This document shows positions 36,172 to 45,125 of a stretch of DNA of 64,000 nucleotides, in pieces (positions within the stretch are counted from its first letter, which is position 1; each line of letters starts with the position of its first letter). The notes under the pieces were generated by a model. It searched no databases. It saw nothing but the letters and a program-made list of their open reading frames with translations, and was not told the DNA's origin. The stretch is taken from contig NZ_AUGZ01000018.1 in NCBI RefSeq assembly GCF_000422925.1, positions 1-64,000 of the forward strand, read 5' to 3'. A program made the translations under genes and the position numbers. Source of the stretch: Paludibacterium yongneupense DSM 18731 (GTDB lineage Bacteria; Pseudomonadota; Gammaproteobacteria; Burkholderiales; Chromobacteriaceae).

Positions 36172-37194
36172 TTGAATCTGTTTAACGTCAAACCCGACGA
36201 CACCATCCTCACCGGCGACCGGACCACCGGCCCGCTGCATCTCGGACACTTTGTCGGCTCGCTGAAAAACCGCGTGTTGCTGCAGGATATCTGTCGGCAG
36301 TTTCTGTTGCTGGCCGACGCGCAAGCGCTGACCGACAATATGGGCAACTACGTCAAGGTGCGCGACAATGTGCTTCAGGTCGCACTCGACTACCTGGCCG
36401 TCGGCATCGACCCGGCCAAGAGCACTATCTTCATCCAGAGTCTGGTGCCCGAACTGTCCGAGCTGTCGTCCTACTATCTGAACCTGGTGACCGTGGCACG
36501 TCTGGAGCGCAATCCGACCATCAAGGACGAGATCAAACTGCGCGGCTACGAACGCGACATCCCGGCCGGCTTCCTGACCTATCCGGCCGCCCAGGCCGCC
36601 GATATCACCGCCTTCAAGGCGACCGTGGTTCCGGTCGGCAGCGATCAGATTCCGATGATCGAGCAGACCAACGAAATCGTGCGCCGCTTCAACAGCAGCG
36701 TGAATCAGGAGATCCTGGTCGAAGCACGCGCGGTGGTTCCGGAGAATGGCTCGCGCCTGCCCGGCATCGATGGCCGCGCCAAGATGTCGAAGTCTCTGGG
36801 CAATGCCCTGAATCTGTCCTCGACGCCCGACGAAATCAGCCAGGCGGTCAAGATGATGTATACCGACCCCAAGCACCTGCGCGTGGCCGATCCGGGCCAG
36901 GTCGAAGGCAATGTGGTATTCACCTATCTCGATGTGTTCCACCCCGACGCCGCCCGCGTGGCCGAATGGAAAGAACACTATCAGCGCGGCGGACTCGGCG
37001 ACATGCCGCTCAAGCGCGAACTGGAAGCATGCCTGCAAGCCTTGCTCGAACCGATACGCACGCGGCGCGAGGCGCTCGCGCGCGACCCGGCCATGGTGAT
37101 GGACATCCTCAAGCAGGGCACGCTGAAAGCACGCGAGGCCGCCGGGCAGACGCTGTCCGAAGTCAAGGCCGCGATGGGCCTGAACTACTTCTGA
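36172..37194 (+). CDS. trpS: Tryptophanyl-tRNA synthetase
   Basis: Charges tRNA-Trp. 340 residues with class I signatures: [20 protein letters not shown] (HIGH-type HLGH) and [13 protein letters not shown] (KMSKS), with [20 protein letters not shown] between them. I choose the TTG at 36172 because GGAG lies at correct spacing (GGAGAACGAC); a TTG at 36139 would extend the protein by 11 unconserved residues. Expression is probably controlled by the Trp-codon leader upstream. A GC hairpin follows the stop. Confidence 0.93.
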   Translation: MNLFNVKPDDTILTGDRTTGPLHLGHFVGSLKNRVLLQDICRQFLLLADAQALTDNMGNYVKVRDNVLQVALDYLAVGIDPAKSTIFIQSLVPELSELSSYYLNLVTVARLERNPTIKDEIKLRGYERDIPAGFLTYPAAQAADITAFKATVVPVGSDQIPMIEQTNEIVRRFNSSVNQEILVEARAVVPENGSRLPGIDGRAKMSKSLGNALNLSSTPDEISQAVKMMYTDPKHLRVADPGQVEGNVVFTYLDVFHPDAARVAEWKEHYQRGGLGDMPLKRELEACLQALLEPIRTRREALARDPAMVMDILKQGTLKAREAAGQTLSEVKAAMGLNYF

Positions 37195-37202
37195 GAAGAG
37201 AA

Positions 37203-37224
37203 GGCGCGGAGGAATCTCCGCGCC
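37203..37224 (+). terminator. Hairpin after trpS
   Basis: GGCGCGGAG (37203-37211) pairs perfectly with CTCCGCGCC (37216-37224), loop GAAT, 9 bp after the trpS stop. There is no T-run, so termination would need Rho or act as a 3' stabiliser. Confidence 0.45.
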
Positions 37225-37260
37225 GCCTAACGCCCGCCTAACGCCCGCCTAACGCCCGCC
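37225..37260. repeat. 11-bp tandem repeat, three copies
   Basis: GCCTAACGCCC repeated three times (37225-37257) plus a partial GCC, in the convergent gap between trpS and the PhnP-like gene. The third copy supplies the TAG stop of that minus-strand gene. Confidence 0.85.
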
Positions 37261-38025
37261 GATGCGCACGCGCAGACCGTCGTAACCGGGCTCGACGCCG
37301 GGCGGGCATTCGCCCGCCAGCCGGCTGTATTCCAGATCATGGGTCATGTGGATCAGCACCGTGCGCTCGGCGCCGATGCGGGCGGCCCATTCCAGCGCTT
37401 CGGCGACCGACAGGTGCGATGGGTAGCTGTCGTAACGCAGGCAGTCGAGAAACAGCACCTTGAGTCCACGCAGCAGGTCCATGCTGGCATCCGGAATCGA
37501 AGACAAGTCGGTCAGCCAGGCCGCGTCCCCGATGCGCCACCCCAGACACGGCCATTTGCCGTGCAGCAACGGCACGGGAGTCAGCTCCACCCCTTCGTGC
37601 ATGAACGAACCCGTCACCGTCTCGGTCGTCAACACGGGCTTGTCCCAGCTCGGCGAGGCCGCCATCAGGGCATAGGAAAAGCGCGAACGGATATTGTCGA
37701 GGGTAAACGCGTTGCCGTACAAAGTGACGGGACCGCGCCGCAGATAGCAAAATGCGCGCAGGTCATCGATGCCGTTGAGATGATCGGCATGGGGGTGGGT
37801 ATACAGCACCGCATCGACGCGGGTAACGCCTTCCCGCAGCGCCTGCGCGCGCAGATCGGGGCCGGAGTCGATCAAGAAGCCGACACCATCGACATCGACA
37901 TAGGCGCTCGCGCGCGTGCGGCGATTGCGCGCATCGTCCGAACGGCACGTGGCGCACTCACAACCGATGGCCGGGGTGCCCGAACTCGAACCGCAGCCGA
38001 GAAGGGTGAACTCGACGCTTTTCAC
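37249..38025 (-). CDS. PhnP-like metallo-beta-lactamase-fold hydrolase
   Basis: A 258-residue MBL-fold phosphodiesterase-like enzyme. It starts MKSVEFTLLGCGSSSGTPA, then GCECATCRSDDARNRRTRAS (cysteines as in PhnP), the metal motif THPHADHLNG and the later histidines in HMTHDLEY. E. coli PhnP cleaves cyclic ribose phosphodiesters; a similar substrate is likely. The start is a GTG at 38025 overlapping the tatD stop, with GGAGG 8 bp upstream. Confidence 0.86.
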   Translation of the reverse strand: MKSVEFTLLGCGSSSGTPAIGCECATCRSDDARNRRTRASAYVDVDGVGFLIDSGPDLRAQALREGVTRVDAVLYTHPHADHLNGIDDLRAFCYLRRGPVTLYGNAFTLDNIRSRFSYALMAASPSWDKPVLTTETVTGSFMHEGVELTPVPLLHGKWPCLGWRIGDAAWLTDLSSIPDASMDLLRGLKVLFLDCLRYDSYPSHLSVAEALEWAARIGAERTVLIHMTHDLEYSRLAGECPPGVEPGYDGLRVRIGGR

Positions 38026-38807
38026 TGCGCGCCTCCCTCGACTCCGATTTTGCCGAACAACCTGAAAAAGTTGGCGCTGGTGGCCGCGGCGATCTCGTCG
38101 AAATCGACGCCGCGCAAGCGCGCGATATGCTCGGCCACGTATTTCACGTATGCCGGCTGGTTCTGCTTGCCGCGCTTGGGCACAGGGGCCAGATAGGGCG
38201 AATCGGTCTCCACCAGCATGCGATCGAGCGGCATGCGGCGAGCGACATCTTGTATCGCCAACGCGTTCTTGAAGGTGACGATGCCGGAGAACGAGATGTA
38301 AAACCCCAGGTCCAGGGCCTGCCTGGCCACCTCCCAATCCTCGGAAAAGCAATGCATCACCCCGCCGGCTTCGCCGGCATTTTCCTCGCGCATCAGACGC
38401 AGGGTATCGGCGGCGGCATCGCGGGTGTGGATAATCAACGGCAATCGGCTTCGCCGCGCCGCGCGGATATGGGTGCGGAAGCGCTGGTGCTGCCACTCGA
38501 GATCGCCTTCGCACCAGTGGTAGTCCAGCCCGGTCTCGCCGATGCCGACGACGCGCGGATGCGTGGCCAGTGCGATCAAGCGATCCTCGTCGGCCTCTTC
38601 CGCGTCAGGACTGTCCGGATGCACGCCGACCGTGGCATAAAAATTGTCATACTGCTCGGCCAGAGCGAGCACGCTCGGAAATTCGGGCAGATTGACCCCG
38701 ATGACCAGGGCGTGGCCGACCCCGTTTTCCTGCATCGCCGCGCGCACTTCGTCCATGCGCTCCAGCAGATCGGGAAAATTGATATGACAGTGCGAATCGA
38801 CCAGCAT
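38022..38807 (-). CDS. tatD: TatD-family metal-dependent deoxyribonuclease
   Basis: A 261-residue TIM-barrel hydrolase with all metal ligands: DSHCHINFP, GIGETGLDYHW, LIIHTRDA, MHCFSEDW and ETDSPYLAP. TatD proteins are 3'-5' DNA exonucleases linked to repair of oxidised DNA. The start is the ATG at 38807, behind AAAGGAGC; the longer upstream frame lies within holB. Co-transcribed with holB and the PhnP-like gene. Confidence 0.92.
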   Translation of the reverse strand: MLVDSHCHINFPDLLERMDEVRAAMQENGVGHALVIGVNLPEFPSVLALAEQYDNFYATVGVHPDSPDAEEADEDRLIALATHPRVVGIGETGLDYHWCEGDLEWQHQRFRTHIRAARRSRLPLIIHTRDAAADTLRLMREENAGEAGGVMHCFSEDWEVARQALDLGFYISFSGIVTFKNALAIQDVARRMPLDRMLVETDSPYLAPVPKRGKQNQPAYVKYVAEHIARLRGVDFDEIAAATSANFFRLFGKIGVEGGAQ

Positions 38808-38827
38808 GCCCGCTCCTTTTGCCACGC

Positions 38828-39817
38828 TCACGCCGGACGCGCCGGGGCGAAAATCTTGAGGTAGCCCATCAGCAGGGCCTCCAGCTGCAACCGTACGTTC
38901 AAGGTGTGCTGGCCATATGGAGCCAGGCGCACCGCCTCCTGCTGGCAGCGCATCAGCTCCATCATGTCCGCGCGCGCGGCCAGCGCGTCCAGTTTCGCAC
39001 GCCGGTCGGGAAAGTAGCGCACGCTGGCGGCCAGGCCGGCGCCGGCGAGGTCCAGCAGCCACTGCTGCAGCCATTCGAGCGCCTGCGCCAGCGACAACTT
39101 GTTCTTGTCGATCACCTCGGCCACCTGCAGGACGCTGGCAAATGTGGTCTGCTCCAGCGCATCGAGAAACTGACGCCGCAGCGCGGCCAGCGCCGGATCA
39201 TGATCGAACAGCGGCGCGCCGCCGTGATAGGCGAGTTCATTCTCGGCATCGGCCACCCCCTGCCCGCGCAGCCAGTCCAGCGCCTCTGCCGACGTCGGAG
39301 CCGACAGCTGAAACGGACGGCAACGGCTGCGTATCGTCGGCAGCAGCCGCTGTGGCGCGTGTGCGACCAGCAGAAACAGCACGTCGCGCGGGGGTTCCTC
39401 CAGGATCTTGAGCAGCGCGTTGGCAGCGGCAGGATTCAGCGCCTCCGCCGGTTCGACCAGAATCACGCGCCTGCCGTTGCGATGCGCAGTCAGGTGGGCA
39501 AACTCTATCATCTCGCGCACCGCTTCGATGCGGATCAACGGCAGGCGGCGCGCGGTCTTTTCCTCGGCCTCCTCGCCCGCCGGCGTCAGACGCCTGAAAT
39601 CGGGATGGCCGCTATTGGCGAACCAGCGGCACGCCTCGCACTCGCCACAGGCGTTCAGTGCCGCATCCGGCCGGTCGCACAGCAACGAACGGGCCATATG
39701 CTCGGCGAACGCCAGCTTGCCGGTACCGGCGGCGCCGGTAAACAGCCAGGCGTTGGGAAGGCGTTCGCGTTCGGCGTTGATGCGCCGCCAATCGTCCAGT
39801 TGCCACGGATACAGCAT
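38828..39817 (-). CDS. holB: DNA polymerase III delta' subunit
   Basis: Clamp-loader subunit, 329 residues. It has a zinc module (CGECEACRWFANSGHPDF), a degenerate P-loop GAAGTGKLAFAE, ALLKILEEPP and the SRC motif (TIRSRCRPFQLS), as expected for delta'. The ATG overlaps the mltG stop by one base (TGATG). In many relatives tmk sits between mltG and holB and pilZ follows holB; neither is here. Confidence 0.94.
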   Translation of the reverse strand: MLYPWQLDDWRRINAERERLPNAWLFTGAAGTGKLAFAEHMARSLLCDRPDAALNACGECEACRWFANSGHPDFRRLTPAGEEAEEKTARRLPLIRIEAVREMIEFAHLTAHRNGRRVILVEPAEALNPAAANALLKILEEPPRDVLFLLVAHAPQRLLPTIRSRCRPFQLSAPTSAEALDWLRGQGVADAENELAYHGGAPLFDHDPALAALRRQFLDALEQTTFASVLQVAEVIDKNKLSLAQALEWLQQWLLDLAGAGLAASVRYFPDRRAKLDALAARADMMELMRCQQEAVRLAPYGQHTLNVRLQLEALLMGYLKIFAPARPA

Positions 39818-40809
39818 CAGTTCGCTTTCTTGAGAATGAATTTGCGTACGGCACTGTTGTGCTGCTGCAGCGTCGCCGAAAACTGGCTGCGTCCGTCGCC
39901 GCTAGCGACGAAGTACAGCACGTCGCTGAGCGCTGGCCGGGCGGCCGCTTGCAGGGATGCCTTGCCCGGCAGCGAGATGGGGGTCGGCGTCAGCCCGCTG
40001 CGCGTATAGGTGTTGTACGGGGTATCGCGCCTCAGGTCGGCCTTGCCTATCTTGCCGCGATACGCCTCGCCCATGCCATAGATGACCGACGGATCGGTCT
40101 GCAAGCGCATCCCGCTCTTGAGGCGGTTGCGGAACACTGCCGCGACCAGGGGCCTGTCCTCGTCGCGCGACGTTTCCTTCTCGATCAGGCTGGCCAGGAT
40201 CAGGAGCTCGTAGGGCGACTTCAGACCGTCGCCGGCAACCCGCTGCTGCCAGGCCGCGTCGACATGCTCGCGCATGGTGCGGTAGGCGCGCTGGTACAGC
40301 GCCAGATCGGTCGACTCCGGGTTGAAATAATAGGTGCTCGGAAAGAACAGCCCTTCGGCCTGCGTTTCGGTCGCACCGATCTCGCTCAGGATCTGGGCAT
40401 CGCTCCAGCCCGCCGTCACGTGCTGCAGGTCCGGATTCTGATCGAGCTGCGCGCGAAGCTGGCGGAACGTCCACCCCTCGATCACCGTCACGCTCGCTTC
40501 GTCCGGGCGTCCCTGCGCGAAGCGCTGCAGGATGTCCCACAAGGAGGCGGGGCCGTTGAAGCGGTACAGGCCGGCCTTGAGCCGACGGTCGTAGCCGCCG
40601 AGCCGCGCCAGCACGATCATCACCCGCCGGTTGCGGATCACACCTTCATCCTCCAGCGAGCGCGAAACCTGGCCCAGGGTACGGTTGGGCCCCACGGTAA
40701 TGCCATACGGTGTGCGCGGCAGTTCCACCGGAACAGCGACCACCCAGATCAGCCACGCCACCGCCGCCACGACGGCCAGCGCCAAAATCCGGCCAATACT
40801 CTTCATCAT
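39817..40809 (-). CDS. mltG: Endolytic murein transglycosylase MltG (YceG)
   Basis: A 330-residue inner-membrane protein: one N-terminal helix (ILALAVVAAVAWLIWVVAV), a LysM-like region and the YceG catalytic domain with the active glutamate in ASLIEKETSRDEDRP and LQTDPSVIYGMGEAY downstream. It cleaves nascent glycan strands. Start at the first of two ATGs (40809/40806); the ribosome site is weak. First gene of mltG-holB-tatD-phnP-like. Confidence 0.93.
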   Translation of the reverse strand: MMKSIGRILALAVVAAVAWLIWVVAVPVELPRTPYGITVGPNRTLGQVSRSLEDEGVIRNRRVMIVLARLGGYDRRLKAGLYRFNGPASLWDILQRFAQGRPDEASVTVIEGWTFRQLRAQLDQNPDLQHVTAGWSDAQILSEIGATETQAEGLFFPSTYYFNPESTDLALYQRAYRTMREHVDAAWQQRVAGDGLKSPYELLILASLIEKETSRDEDRPLVAAVFRNRLKSGMRLQTDPSVIYGMGEAYRGKIGKADLRRDTPYNTYTRSGLTPTPISLPGKASLQAAARPALSDVLYFVASGDGRSQFSATLQQHNSAVRKFILKKAN

Positions 40810-41267
40810 CAGAAATCGATCCGCAACGGTCGCCCCCGCGCCCTGCGCGCGAGGTCTAAAGCCGACATGATACCAGCTAGATGTCGCTCCGTGAGCGCCG
40901 GCCACGGCCGGAATCGCCGCCTCGGCGCGCTGCGGCCGCGAACGGCGCGGGCTGCCGCGCGCTGGGGCGGCCTAGGAAGGAGGCATGAATTTTCTGCGGG
41001 CCGCGGCTCGAACGGACAGAACAGGCTATCATTTTGTTTAAACACATATAACATTATGTTCATTGACCCGAGTGCCGCATTCCCCACCGCTTCTCCGTCG
41101 GGGACAAGGCCGCGGCGACAGCGAAAGGATGACAGATGAACGGGCTTATTTTAAACAAACGACCGGTCAAACGCGTTATCATTTTAGACCGGCAGCAGCG
41201 GGGAACATTCTGGAAGCAAATCTGTCTGCTTAAGTTATGCATTGAAACTAGCTGGCGGATAAAAAAA
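40810..41267. other. 458-bp intergenic region, AT-rich in its right half
   Basis: No convincing gene. The left part (to about 41000) is GC-rich. From about 41020 the base composition drops and TATCATTTT occurs twice (near 41028 and 41177), with TTTAAACA and TTTAAACAAA nearby, ACCGGTC/GACCGG palindromic elements (about 41163 and 41188) and a CCCCA...GGGG stem (about 41080-41103). The two AT-rich boxes look like paired regulator sites or a degraded insertion; see findings. An in-frame ATG at 41136 for the next gene has no support. Confidence 0.5.
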
Positions 41268-41942
41268 ATGAAGACTTTATTCCATTTCTCCTGCGCCTTG
41301 GTCGCCTGGTCGCTGCTGTCGCTGACCACCGCCGCCCACTCGGGCGAGTCCATCCTCAACCTGCCGAAAGAAGCTTTCCTGCAGATGGACGGCAAGCCAA
41401 GCCAGTACGGCTACAAAAAGCCGGGCGTCGATCTGCACAGCTACAGTGCCATCATCATCGAACCCCTGGCCTTCATCGGCAAGGACAGCGACGGACAGTG
41501 GAAACTGTTCAGCGTCGACGAACGCAATGAAGTCAGCCGCTATTACCAGCAGACCCTTAGCCACGAATTGCAGAAACTCGGCATCACGGTCACCGAACAG
41601 GCCGGTCCCGGCGTGCTGCGCCTGCGCACCGCGGTCACGTCCTTGAGTCAGGAACATCAGGGGTTCCAGGCCAGCGATCTGCTGCCGATCAAGGCCGTGT
41701 TCAATCTGGCACGTTACGCCGGAGGCATCGAACCCTATCTGGTACATATTGCCTCAATGGCCCAGCTTGAAGACGCGAACAGCGGCGAGCTGCTGGCCGG
41801 CGGCGTCGACCTGAAAAAAGAAGGCAAGCAGGCCAAGACGGCCACACAGGCCATCACTTTCGCCCTGATGAAGCCGATGCTGGATCGCTGGTGCGAGCAG
41901 AACGCGCAACTGCTGGCCAAGACCCTGCGGCGGCAGCCCTGA
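41268..41942 (+). CDS. DUF3313-like exported protein
   Basis: A 224-residue protein with a signal peptide (MKTLFHFSCALVAWSLLSLT, cleavage near AAHS) and a domain resembling DUF3313: YSAIIIEPLAFIGKDSDGQW, RYYQQTLSHELQKLG, then LRTAVTSLSQEHQGFQASDL and a C-terminal TATQAITFALMKPMLDRWCE. DUF3313 proteins are usually outer-membrane lipoproteins of unknown role; here no lipobox cysteine follows the signal, so it may be soluble in the periplasm. It converges with ybbP. Confidence 0.75.
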   Translation: MKTLFHFSCALVAWSLLSLTTAAHSGESILNLPKEAFLQMDGKPSQYGYKKPGVDLHSYSAIIIEPLAFIGKDSDGQWKLFSVDERNEVSRYYQQTLSHELQKLGITVTEQAGPGVLRLRTAVTSLSQEHQGFQASDLLPIKAVFNLARYAGGIEPYLVHIASMAQLEDANSGELLAGGVDLKKEGKQAKTATQAITFALMKPMLDRWCEQNAQLLAKTLRRQP

Positions 41943-41949
41943 GCGGGTT

Positions 41950-44433
41950 TTACAGCTCGCGCAACACTTCGACCGGCGCGTGCCGCGTCACGCGCCGCAC
42001 CAATGGCCAGCCGGCGAGAAGAACCACGCCGATGCCGGCTCCAACGCCCAGCGGCAGCAGGGCGACATCCAGCGTCGGCGGCAGGTTGAACAGCTTGCTT
42101 GCCGCCAGCGTACCCAGCGCCATCGCGCCCCCCCCGGCCAGCAAGCCGGCGAACGTACCCAACCACAGCAGTTCGGACACCACGACCAGGCGCACCTGAC
42201 GCCGCGACGCGCCAATCGCGCGCAGCAAGGCGACATCGATCAGCCGTTCGTCGCGCGTAGTCGCCAACGCCGCCCACAGCACCAGCACACCCGCCGCCAG
42301 CGCCAGCGCGAACATCACCTCGATTGCGCGCGACAGGCGATCTATCATCGCGCGGACCTCGTCGAGAATCTCGCTCACATCGATCACGGTGATATTGGGG
42401 AAGCGCCGCACCAGCGACGCCACAAAAGCCTCGTCGCCCGGTGCCAGGTGAAAGCTGGTGATCCAGCTCGACGGCTGGTCCGAGAGCAGGCCGGGCGGCG
42501 CGAGCACAAAGAAGTTGGCGCGAAAACTGTCCCAGGCGACGGCGCGCAGGCTGGTCACCAGCGCTTCGTAGGGCGTTCCGCCGATATCGAAGGTCAGCGC
42601 GTCGCCAACGCGGATGCCCAGCTTTTCGGCAACGCCCGCCTCGACCGAGAATTGCGCGGCAGGGTGCGCATCGCGCCACCAGCGCCCGGCGGTCAAGACA
42701 TTGCCGGGCGGAAGCGTCGAGCGCCAGGAAAGATTGAATTCGCGCTCGACCAAACGTCGCGCCTCGCCACTGCGATAGTCGCCGGCGGTCACGGCATGGT
42801 CATTGATTGCGGTCAAGCGCCCACGCACCATGGGAGCCAGTTCGGGGGCGATGCGCCCCACCCCGGCGAAGGCCGCCGCGAACGGCGCCCGCTGCGCCGG
42901 CTGCAGATTGATGACGAAATGGTTGGGCGCATCGGCGGGAATGCTCTGCTGCCAGGACCGGATCAGATCGTTGCGAACCACGGTCAGGGTCAGCAAGGCC
43001 ATCAGCCCCACGGACAGGGCCGAGATCTGTATCACCGCCAGCCAGGGCCGGCGTGCGAGGCTGATGACACCGAGCCGCCAGCCTATCCGCCCGCGTCCCG
43101 ACAGCGCGCGCGTAAGCGATACCAGGGCCAGGGCCAGCAGCGCCACGCCGCCGAAAAAGCCGGCGAAACCGGCCAGCATCCATAGTGCGAGTCCGGCATC
43201 GCCAACCTGCCACGCCGCCAGCCCGAGCAGGACGAACACCGCCATGATGGAGGTCGCGGCGCCCAGCCCGGTCGCGGGGGCTTCGGTGCGCAGCACCGCC
43301 AGCGGCGGCACCTGACGCAAACCGAGCAGCGGCGGCAGGGCAAGGCCGGCCAGCAGCACCAGTGCCGCCAGCGGCCCCGGCAAGAACATGAGCCCGCGAG
43401 GGTCCGGCAGGGCCGCCCCCAGCCAGGACAGGGTCATGCGCGCCAGCGCGCTCTGCAGCGCGAAACCGAGCAGGGTGCCAACCGTCCCGGCCCCGAGACC
43501 GAGCAGAACGAACAGCGAGGCAAACAGGGCCAGAACCTCGGACGAGGTCTGCCCGAGACAACGCAGCACCGCAACCGCCTGCCAGTGCCGCGCCAGATAG
43601 CGTCGTACCGCCAGCGAAACAGCGGCGGCGGCCAGCGCCACGGTCAGCATCGCCGTCAAGCCGAGAAAGCGGCGCGCGCGCGTCAGCGCAGTACGGACTT
43701 CGGGCCTGGCCTCCTCCACATCCTCGATACGGGTGCCGCGCTGCAAATACCCGGACCACGCCTGCCGCACCGAGGCGACGGCATCGGCACGCCCGGCCGC
43801 CATCAACCGCCAGCGTGCTCGACTGCCTTCCTGGATCAGGCCGGTCGCCGCCAGATCGCGCTGATTGATCACCAGCCGCGGAATGAAGTTGTACAGATCC
43901 ATGGCGCCATCGGGCTCGCGCACGATTTCGGCGGTTAGCCGCAAACGCGTGCTGCCGATGGCGAGCATCGTGCCCGGCGCCACGCCGAGGCGCTGCATCA
44001 GTCGCGCATCCGCCCAGACGCTCCCCGGCAACGGATGCAAAGCGCCATGACTCGGACGGCCATCCGCCAGCCGCAGCCAGACCTCGCCACGCAAGGGGTA
44101 GCTGTCGCTGACCGCCTTCAGATTGGCCAGCGCAGTCTGTCCGTCGGCAAAGATCATGGAGGGAAAGCTGACGCTGCTCGCCGTTGCAAGGCCGGCGCCG
44201 CTGGCGGCGCGGGCAAACTGCGGCGCCAGCGGCGCGTCGCCGACCACGACCAGATCGGCGGCCAGCAGCTGCGTCGCCTGCGATGCCAACCCCTGCTCGA
44301 CGCGGTCGGAAAAAAACGCCACGCTGCTCATCGCGGTCACGGCGATCACCAGCGCCAACGCGAGCACCGTCAGCTCGCCGCTCTGCAGCTCGCGCCGCAC
44401 GAAACGCAGGATGAGGCCGAGGCGCGCCCTCAT
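41950..44433 (-). CDS. ybbP: FtsX-like ABC permease (YbbP family)
   Basis: An 827-residue inner-membrane protein with two FtsX-type modules: an N-terminal helix (LTVLALALVIAVTAMSSVAF), a large periplasmic domain, clusters of helices near 255-480, a second periplasmic domain and a final helix set ending RRVTRHAPVEVLREL. With the ATPase YbbA it forms a MacB-like machine that likely extracts or moves hydrophobic molecules rather than importing solutes. Its start overlaps the ybbA stop (ATGA). The neighbouring tesA matches the conserved ybbP-ybbA-tesA locus. Confidence 0.92.
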   Translation of the reverse strand: MRARLGLILRFVRRELQSGELTVLALALVIAVTAMSSVAFFSDRVEQGLASQATQLLAADLVVVGDAPLAPQFARAASGAGLATASSVSFPSMIFADGQTALANLKAVSDSYPLRGEVWLRLADGRPSHGALHPLPGSVWADARLMQRLGVAPGTMLAIGSTRLRLTAEIVREPDGAMDLYNFIPRLVINQRDLAATGLIQEGSRARWRLMAAGRADAVASVRQAWSGYLQRGTRIEDVEEARPEVRTALTRARRFLGLTAMLTVALAAAAVSLAVRRYLARHWQAVAVLRCLGQTSSEVLALFASLFVLLGLGAGTVGTLLGFALQSALARMTLSWLGAALPDPRGLMFLPGPLAALVLLAGLALPPLLGLRQVPPLAVLRTEAPATGLGAATSIMAVFVLLGLAAWQVGDAGLALWMLAGFAGFFGGVALLALALVSLTRALSGRGRIGWRLGVISLARRPWLAVIQISALSVGLMALLTLTVVRNDLIRSWQQSIPADAPNHFVINLQPAQRAPFAAAFAGVGRIAPELAPMVRGRLTAINDHAVTAGDYRSGEARRLVEREFNLSWRSTLPPGNVLTAGRWWRDAHPAAQFSVEAGVAEKLGIRVGDALTFDIGGTPYEALVTSLRAVAWDSFRANFFVLAPPGLLSDQPSSWITSFHLAPGDEAFVASLVRRFPNITVIDVSEILDEVRAMIDRLSRAIEVMFALALAAGVLVLWAALATTRDERLIDVALLRAIGASRRQVRLVVVSELLWLGTFAGLLAGGGAMALGTLAASKLFNLPPTLDVALLPLGVGAGIGVVLLAGWPLVRRVTRHAPVEVLREL

Positions 44434-45122
44434 CGACCGGCCCCGACCAGGGTTCCGTCCACCAGGCGGTAGATCGCATCGCAGCGCCCCGCCAGCTCAT
44501 TGTCGTGAGTGACCAGCACCAGCGCAGTCCCCTCTTCGGCATTGAGCTGGAACAGCAGGTCGATGATCTGCCGTCCATGCACGGGATCGAGGTTGCCGGT
44601 CGGCTCGTCGGCGAACAGCAGCGGCGGATGAATCACAAAAGCGCGCGCCAGCGCCACCCGCTGCTGTTCGCCGCCGGACAAATGGCGCGGATAGTGTTTG
44701 AGCCGGTGCGCGAGCCCGACACGGGTCAGCATCTGCGTCGCCACCTGCACCGCATCGCGCCGCCCGGCCAGTTCCAGGGGCAGCATCACGTTTTCCAGCG
44801 CCGACAGCTGCGCAAGCAATTGGAAATTCTGAAACACGAACCCGACGCGATCGCGCCGCAGAGCGGCGCGCTGATCCTCGTCCAGCTCCGACAACGGTCT
44901 GCCAAGCAGCATGACCTCGCCCTCGCTGGGGATGTCCAGGCCGGCCAGCAGCGACAGCAGCGTCGATTTGCCGGAACCGGAGGCGCCGACGATGGCAACG
45001 CTTTCTCCGCGCGCAACCGTGAGACTTGCCGAAGCGAGAATGGTGATGGACTCACCGTGCAGCTCGACTTGCTTGGCCAGCGCGGTAGCGGATAATACAG
45101 CCTTGTCGTCATATGTATTCAT
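44430..45122 (-). CDS. ybbA: ABC transporter ATPase (YbbA family)
   Basis: A 230-residue ATPase of the LolD/MacB type: Walker A GASGSGKSTLL, Q-loop GFVFQNFQLLAQLSALENV, signature LSGGEQQRVALARAF, Walker B PLLFADEPTGNLD and H-loop VLVTHDNEL. Partner of YbbP. The ATG at 45122 is 3 bp from the divergent tesA ATG, so its promoter must lie within tesA. Confidence 0.94.
   Translation of the reverse strand: MNTYDDKAVLSATALAKQVELHGESITILASASLTVARGESVAIVGASGSGKSTLLSLLAGLDIPSEGEVMLLGRPLSELDEDQRAALRRDRVGFVFQNFQLLAQLSALENVMLPLELAGRRDAVQVATQMLTRVGLAHRLKHYPRHLSGGEQQRVALARAFVIHPPLLFADEPTGNLDPVHGRQIIDLLFQLNAEEGTALVLVTHDNELAGRCDAIYRLVDGTLVGAGR
45069..45096 (+). promoter_or_regulatory. tesA promoter inside the ybbA coding region
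   Basis: TTGCTT (45069-45074), 16 bp, GATAAT (45091-45096), 30 bp before the tesA ATG; both hexamers lie in the first codons of ybbA on the other strand. Confidence 0.5.
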
Positions 45123-45125
45123 TGG

